NCBI GenBank assembly: GCA_017506865.1 | Contig: JAFCMP010000103.1 | Coordinates: 62,001-126,000 of the forward strand | Length of the DNA: 64,000 bases | Source of the DNA: Tribonema minus | Lineage: Eukaryota > Sar > Xanthophyceae > Tribonematales > Tribonemataceae | Reading direction: 5' to 3' | Shown: positions 58,405 to 64,000 of the stretch, one piece after another | Numbering within the stretch: position 1 is the stretch's first letter | How the letters are laid out: each line of letters starts with the position of its first letter | Notes under the pieces: model-generated | Databases searched by the model: none | What the model was told of the DNA's origin: nothing | What the model saw: only the letters and a program-made list of their open reading frames with translations | Made by a program: the position numbers and the translations under genes

Positions 58405-59745
58405 CAGCCTCAGGCTGAGGGCTGCTGCAGCACCTGCAACAGGAGCAGCGGCAGCAGGCGGCGCCGCAACTGCAACAGCGGCGACGGCGGTGGCAGCGGC
58501 CAATGCGGCAGGTACTGCACCGGCAGCAGCAACATCAGCAGCAGCAACGGCAGGCGGCAGCGGCTGCTCCAGCGCGCGCAGCAGCGGCGGCCGTTGATGC
58601 AGGCGCTGCGCGTTCCACACCAGCAATGCTGCAAGGCGCAGCAGCAGCAGAGGTGGCGCGCCTGCCCCTCATGCGGACGATCGCCACAGCTGCTGCATCC
58701 CTGCGTGCAGCAACAGGTGACATTGTCAAGCTGGAACATAATTTATGCTGCCACCAGCGCTAATGCCACTGCAGCAGCAGCCACATATGCAGCAGCCGCC
58801 GCCGCCAGCAGGTGGTGGCACCGGTGCGGATGCTCGCGGTGTCACACGGTACTTGACGTCAGTGCTCTGCAGTTGCAGTGTTACTGTAGCCTGAGGCGCC
58901 TCAATCAGAGTGCGCTTGCAGATGCCGTCGCTACCAAGCATGCAGATAAGGTGGAGGCGGACCTGCAACAGCTGCCGCAGGGCACGCAACGCACGCAAGC
59001 ACTTGCTCGATTCCGGTCGCAGCGCCACATGCACTCGATCGGCATGGCATTCCTCAACGAGCCGATGTACTCCACAACGGCTTCGTTCGATGGCCTATCC
59101 TGGCAGCTGGCCGTCAAAGTTTAACGCGCCATCGGAGTAGAGGAGCAGACGACAGGCTGCAAGCTGTGCGGGAAGTCGCCGGGTGGCACTCTGCATGCAC
59201 GGCTGTGTCAAGCGCCACGCGTCAAGGCGCACGACACCATCGTCCACAATACCGTCAAGAGGGCCATGCAGCGCATCCTGCGGCAATACCTCAAAACGAG
59301 ACTTGTGGACGAGGACTACACGCCGTTTCTGGGATCCGCCGGGCCGCCGGGGAGTGGCAGGATGGACATTGTGCTGCCTGCCGACGCCTTCCCGGTGACC
59401 GGCTACGACGATCCGACGCGCCAACTACCGCTCATGGTCACCACGGTGGACGTCACCTGCTTCGAGGCACAGGTGGCGTCGCGGGCGGCGAAGACTGCAG
59501 CAGACCCCGAGCGTTGCTGCCGCGACCAAGAGGCCGCCAAAAGTACCCACTATTCTGGTCATTATGATCAGAATTGCTACAAACTTGCCACTTTGGCAAT
59601 CGGGTCATTCGGCAGCATCGGGGAGCAGGGGCGGAAGCTGCTGGAGTGGCGACGGAGTATGCCAGCAGGATGTCAGTGCCCGGAGGAGCGCGCCCTAAAG
59701 CTCTCAAGGGCATCGCCCTGGCGCGCTTACTAAGTAGTACGCTCC
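58405..59745 (+). mobile_element. Retroelement family A, internal fragment with small insertions
   Basis: Aligns to about 48550-49870 of the long copy: Ala-rich insert, CCHC finger (TTGCKLCGKSPGGTLHARLC), nuclease segment (RMDIVLPADA, VDVTCFEAQ). The Ala-rich part is shortened. The frame is broken, including by a TAA created by an insertion at about 59120-59125. At least seven short insertions relative to the 48-kb copy form palindromes. Similarity ends after gcgcgcttac at 59730. Confidence 0.88.
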
Positions 59746-60021
59746 GAGCCCCCGCGCCGCTGCCGCCACAGCTGCACAGTGTCGCGTCATCGCCGCCGCT
59801 GCCGCCGCAAGCAGGGCCTTGCAGCCGACGTCGCCGTGGCTGGGCATGCAGTGCAACATCATGCACAAGCGACCTCACAATCTTGCTTAGCGACGTAGCT
59901 GGCGCTGAATCAGTTTGTGCTGCTGCTGCCTCAGCCTGAGGCGGCCTGTATCAGCGCTCAGCATGAACAGCGGCGACGGCAGAGCCATGCGCAGCGCGGC
60001 ATAGCATCATGTTCTGCTGGG

Positions 60022-60052
<31 letters not shown>

Positions 60053-60344
60053 TTGTTGCCGCCGGCGCAGGGGGGGCGGCGTTCTGCTCAATGCTCTTCC
60101 GAGTCACTGACAGGCTTGCGGTGCCGGCGGCCTCAGGCTGCTTTTGGTCAGGGCCCCGGGCATGCCGTGGGCACATGCCACTGGCATGTGCCACAGTGTA
60201 CAGCAGCTGTTACTATAGTTACTAAGATGTTTTCGTATTTTTGTAGGTGTAGCCAAAAGATGTGTTTTTTCTACGCCGTAGTACGCTATTGTGTCCTGTC
60301 TTGGTTGCCAATGTGGGAACTGGGGTTGCAATGTGGGAACTGGG
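59746..60344. other. No gene recognised
   Basis: GC-rich with a (CCG)n run at 60023-60052. Short frames in it show no family features. Confidence 0.4.
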
Positions 60345-60957
60345 GTGCGCCAATCTCCTGTGTGTGTGTATGCCGTGTGTGTAGCTACCAGTCGCTGTTG
60401 AGTAGTACCTCACCCGCTCCTACCTCGACCCAGCAATGACCCGTGATGCCGTGAGAAAGGGTGTGCCCCCTAACTCCCATAATAACCCAAGTAGGCCACC
60501 ATGGCTGGCAAGTACAAGCAGAGCAAGGCGCTAAGGCTTATAGCATGGTTTTACAGGTGTCTCAAGTGATTAGCACGAAGCATCCATCTGCTGTGGCAGA
60601 ATATGGCATAAAGCCAGTGTGGCAGAATATGGCTAAATAGCCCCCTCTTACCCGCGCCAGTCTCCTGTGTGTGTGTGTCGTGTGTGTAGCTGCTACCAGC
60701 CGCTGTTGACTACCTCACCCGCTCCTACCTCGACCCAGCAATGACCCGTGATGCCGTGAGAAAGGGTGTGCCCCCTAACTCCCATAATAACCCAAGTAGG
60801 CCACCATGGTTGGCAAGTACAAGCAGAGCAAGGCACTAAGGCTTATAGCATGGTTTTACAGGTGTCTAAAGTGATCAGCATGAAGCATCCATCTGCTGTG
60901 GCAGAATATGGCATAAAGCCAGTGTGGCAGAATATGGCTAAATAGCCCTCTCTAACC
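60345..60957 (+). repeat. Tandem duplication, unit about 307 bp
   Basis: The two units (60345-60651 and 60656-60957) are about 95% identical by eye: cctcgacccagcaatgaccc, cataataacccaagtaggcc, gcttatagcatggttttaca, gtggcagaatatggc. Within each unit gtggcagaatatggc is itself repeated. Unit 1 has gttgagtagtacctcac where unit 2 has gttgactacctcac. Confidence 0.92.
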
Positions 60958-61384
60958 CTAGGGTCGCCTCACAACATCGTGAACTGACTGGTGCTGCCTC
61001 GGAGGCGCTGTGGTGACACGGACAGCAGCAGAGAGCGTGTGCATGAGGCACCTGCCGACATCATGTCATGCACACCATAAGTGACGATTAGTAAGCTTAC
61101 AAGTAATTTTTGCAACTGTTACACCTAAGCACCTCTAATGCCATTTTTCGATGCACCAGCATTTGTTCTTGGCTGACCTTGACTCTAACCCTTACCCTAC
61201 CCCTAGAACAAGCAGCAATTGCTTAAGCTACCAACCAGCATCACTGCAGCATTTATATACCGTCATGTCCTAATTTAACGACACTGTCGGTACATAGGTC
61301 CATGGAAACGCCTGGGGCATGCGTGTGTGGTGCAATGCCAGAACAGATACCGTAGTACTGTTACTGAGGCATTCCTCAACCGGT

Positions 61385-61750
61385 TTTTACATGCGGCAGC
61401 ACCAGCTTGTGTCCGCTCGCACGCTGCCAACAGTGCTGCCCATTGAGAACAAGTCCAACAATCATTGCGGCTGCCGCAGTGCGGCAGTGGCTGAGAACAT
61501 GGCAGCTGCAGCAGCGGCGGCAGCGCCGGCGACGGCGGCACCAGCGATCGCCACACCGCTGCATGACTTAGAGACTATGGCGATGAAGACATCTGGGGCG
61601 ACCGGCGCTTGCCCCGAGACTCCACGCGATGCCCTCGTGACGGACCACGTATATGAGACGGTGCCCGCCTGCGAGGCACAGGCGGTGCGGTTGAGCACTG
61701 CTGTGGCGCACCATCGGCAGCGCGCAAGCGGACACAAGCTGGTGATGCCG
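61385..61750. repeat. Inverted repeat, arms about 50 bp, spacer about 255 bp
   Basis: 61388-61438 (gcagcaccagcttgtgtccg, then cacgctgccaacagtgc) matches the reverse complement of 61697-61747 at roughly 85%. Low-complexity GCC/GGC flanks extend the pairing. No gene recognised across it, although a minus frame (62044-61568) overlaps one arm. Confidence 0.75.
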
Positions 61751-62227
61751 CAGGGTCTTGGCGTACGCTTCCGCTGCCGCGCGAGCCGCCGCCGCCGCCT
61801 CCGCCGCTGCCTCTGCGGTGCGCCGGCATGATGTCGAGGTGCTGCAGCTGCACGCTGGGCGCGGCATGAATGACGCGTCGTCGCAGCGCTGCAGGCAGAC
61901 AGCGAGCGCTGCCTGCCCTGTGCTGAGCCATGACAACACCATCGACCACCTGCACGCACGCAAAATGCAGTCATCATGCAGGCAGTGATAAAGTATGTAT
62001 TGCTGTGGCACGTGGACGCCGTCGCCGAGTGTCGATGAGGGCATGCCTGCAGGGAATGCAAGGCAGCAGAAGCTGTACTATTGAAGTGTAATGTTTAAGT
62101 GTACATCCGCTGTACTCAATGCAACTTCAAGTTGGCAAGTGGCTCGTGCATCACAGCAGCAGCAAGCCTGGAGGCAGCAGTGTTTTTTGCATCGTAACGG
62201 TCCCAGCACAATCAAGGGCGTTTTCTA

Positions 62228-62794
62228 CAGGGGTTATCACCACTCCACAATATCTGTATGACTTCGACTCCGCTCCGCTGAGCAGTGACTCGTGAGCCTA
62301 CGACTCCGACTCCGCTCCGGGGAGCTGGCACAAGTCGTTGTACGACTCCGACTTCGACTTCCGAGGAGCAATGAGCCGGCCCAAACGACTCCGACTCCGC
62401 TCCGCTCAGCCCGGAGCGGAGTCGGAGCCCGGAGCGGAGTCGGAGCGGAGTCGCGCGACGACTCCGGTCCGGCTCCGACCCTGCCTTGCTGCAATCAGCA
62501 CCACCTCAACCAGTGTATTCCTGTCTCTGAGCCACTTGCAGCCACTGGCACAACCCAGCACTGCGTTGTACCGCATTGCACCAAATATGCGTGTTTGAGC
62601 ATGCTCAGCCAGGAGTCGGGGCCTTTCGCTCCAGGGCGACTGTTCGACTTGCTCAGCGAATGACTCGCAAACGACTCAGACTCCGACTCCACAGAGCAAT
62701 GAGATATGCCGAACGACTCCGACTCCGCTCCGGCCGGAGCGGAGTCGGAGCGGAGTCGTCAGCCGACTCCGGGGTGGAGTCGTGATAACCCCTG
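62228..62794. mobile_element. Non-autonomous hAT-like DNA transposon (567 bp)
   Basis: Terminal inverted repeats start CAGGGGTTATCAC (62228-62240) and end GTGATAACCCCTG (62782-62794). Both are flanked by the exact 8-bp duplication GTTTTCTA (62220-62227 and 62795-62802). CAGGG-type ends with 8-bp target duplications are diagnostic of the hAT superfamily. Inside are many subterminal copies of CGGAGCGGAGTCGGAG and its complement near both ends. No transposase frame is present. Confidence 0.93.
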
Positions 62795-62802
62795 GTTTTC
62801 TA

Positions 62803-63262
62803 CGCTTCAATTCTTCAAGATTGAAGCATAAAGTGGCAGCAAACAAGTGACAACATTCGCCAAGATTGAAACCACAAGAACGAGCCTCTGAGGCTGCCCT
62901 TACGAGATACAGGAAAATGCAAAGGGTGCAAACCTACCCTGCATAAACTTCAGTACACCACCACACTGTCAGCAGTCGTTTTTTGAGATGCGTGAGGCAC
63001 ACGCCTGCGGCGCACAGTACACCGTGTGACCGTACTTACCAAGTGTACTCCGACTGTACTCACATCTGCGTCCCCAGCCTTTGTGCATGCATCTCAAATG
63101 CAGACAATGTGAGAGCATGGTGACCAGTAGGTGGCCCATGAGTGAACTTTCAAAGCAACGCGGCTGAGGGCGCAAACAACAACTTCTGTTTGCCCCTAAA
63201 ACGCTCCCTCAAGGCGACAACTTCGCGAATCTCTACTCAGTTCATGCTATGAAGGGCCAGGA
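62803..63262. other. Intergenic, nothing recognised
   Basis: Contains ttcttcaagattgaag and other TTGAAG-type motifs. No supported coding frame. Confidence 0.4.
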
Positions 63263-63375
63263 TCACGACAACTTCTACTTCGCACAGCACCAGGCGCCTG
63301 AGGTTGGCGGCATTATAATTACGACGACTTCTACTTCGCACAGCACCAGGCGCCTGAGGTCGGCGGCATCGGCAG
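63263..63375 (+). repeat. Duplicated acceptor of the right-edge coiled-coil exon
   Basis: acttctacttcgcacagcac and caggcgcctgaggt(t/c)ggcggcat occur twice with a 56-bp period (acceptor AG at 63287 and 63343). Only the second copy leads into the long open frame. Confidence 0.85.
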
Positions 63376-64000
63376 CAACGCTCAACAGGTGCAGCCCGTC
63401 ATCACCGCGGTGGAGCTGCAGCTCGTAGAGGCAGACCGCACGCGCGCCGCTGCGGAGCGCAGCTGCGAGCAGCTGTCCGCCGGCGCTGCGGCGCTGCGGC
63501 AGGAGCGCCACAGCCTCTTGCGGCAGCGGAAGTACCTCGTGCAGCAGCGCTCAAAGGTCTGCGACAACCATCTGTCAATGCTGCCGCAGGTTAATGCGCT
63601 GGTGCTGCGGCGTAAAGAGCTGGAGCAGGAGTGCGAGACGCTGCAGCAGCAGTGCTCAACCGCCGACCAGCAGATCGACGCTGCCGCGGAAGTGGCGGCG
63701 GTGTCGGCGGCGGCGGTGGCACATGCGGGGGCGCGCATCACTCAGCTGGACCAGCTCTTTGCGCCACTGCACCAGCGCATTCACCCGCGGCAGCATCGAC
63801 AGAATCGTCACAGAACTTTGCCTAGTGCTCTTCTGCTTCGGAGCACTGCTGCCGCAGGTCTGAGCGCTGCTGTGAAAGGTAAGCACGCTACCGCAGGAGG
63901 CTGCGGCGCTCCTGCTGCTACAGCGCTCCTGCCGCAGCGCTGCTTTGGCGGCGGACAGCTGCGCGCAGCGGCGCTCCGCAGCGGCGCGCGCCGGGTTTGC
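63344..64000 (+). CDS. Coiled-coil protein, partial (continues beyond the right edge)
   Basis: After the acceptor at 63343 (or a second one at 63388) one plus frame is open to the window end. A good donor (GTGAAAG/GTAAGC) at 63879 suggests an exon of 63344-63878. It encodes ITAVELQLVEADRTRAAAER, RQERHSLLRQRKYLVQQRSK, LVLRRKELEQECETLQQQCS and AHAGARITQLDQLFAPLHQR, a heptad-like Glu/Gln/Arg/Leu-rich helix. Its style resembles the 38.5-44.2 kb protein (shared EQQCS-type units), but the two are not clearly homologous. N- and C-termini are missing and no family is recognised. Confidence 0.65.

Overview
This is nuclear DNA of a GC-rich eukaryote. Genes are split by GT-AG introns whose reading phases I could join exon by exon. 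Telomere-type TTAGGG/CCCTAA blocks are scattered through the window. The mobile DNA consists of non-LTR retrotransposons with a C-terminal CCHC finger and a restriction-like nuclease domain, plus a short hAT-like element. The gene content suits a microalga. I lean towards a stramenopile or related lineage, from the TTAGGG repeats and the sulfotransferase-like family, but this is inference.

Layout. (1) 1-12.7 kb, minus strand: an ELM2-SANT-PHD chromatin protein that runs off the left edge. (2) 12.7-16.9 kb: no recognisable gene. (3) 16.9-23.8 kb, minus: a P-loop sulfotransferase-like gene whose junction-flanking introns are full of copies of their own splice junctions; its 5' end was not found. 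(4) 23.8-27.9 kb: no gene assigned. (5) 27.9-34.2 kb, minus: a complete six-exon gene joining an arylalkylamine-N-acetyltransferase-like (GNAT) domain to a PhzF-type isomerase domain, broken by one missing base in a microsatellite. (6) 34.2-36.9 kb, plus: a divergent small basic/coiled-coil gene, about 172 bp from the previous start codon. (7) 38.5-44.2 kb, plus: a six-exon, roughly 1,024-residue membrane-anchored coiled-coil protein with a duplicated 42-codon exon. (8) 44.2-60 kb: transposon-rich DNA with four or five copies of retroelement family A, one decayed copy of family B, and other repeats. (9) 60-63 kb: a 307-bp tandem duplication, an inverted repeat and the hAT-like element. (10) 63.3-64 kb, plus: a coiled-coil gene running off the right edge.

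The strongest unexpected signal is architectural. At about fifteen exon ends the splice junction (exon edge plus splice site) has been copied two to seven times into the neighbouring intron. In at least one case the copy is a phase-perfect new exon. A second signal is that retroelement and repeat copies differ from each other by short insertions that create odd-centred palindromes, as if made by fold-back or hairpin-opening repair. A third is a very abundant dispersed ACTTCAA/TTGAAGT motif.
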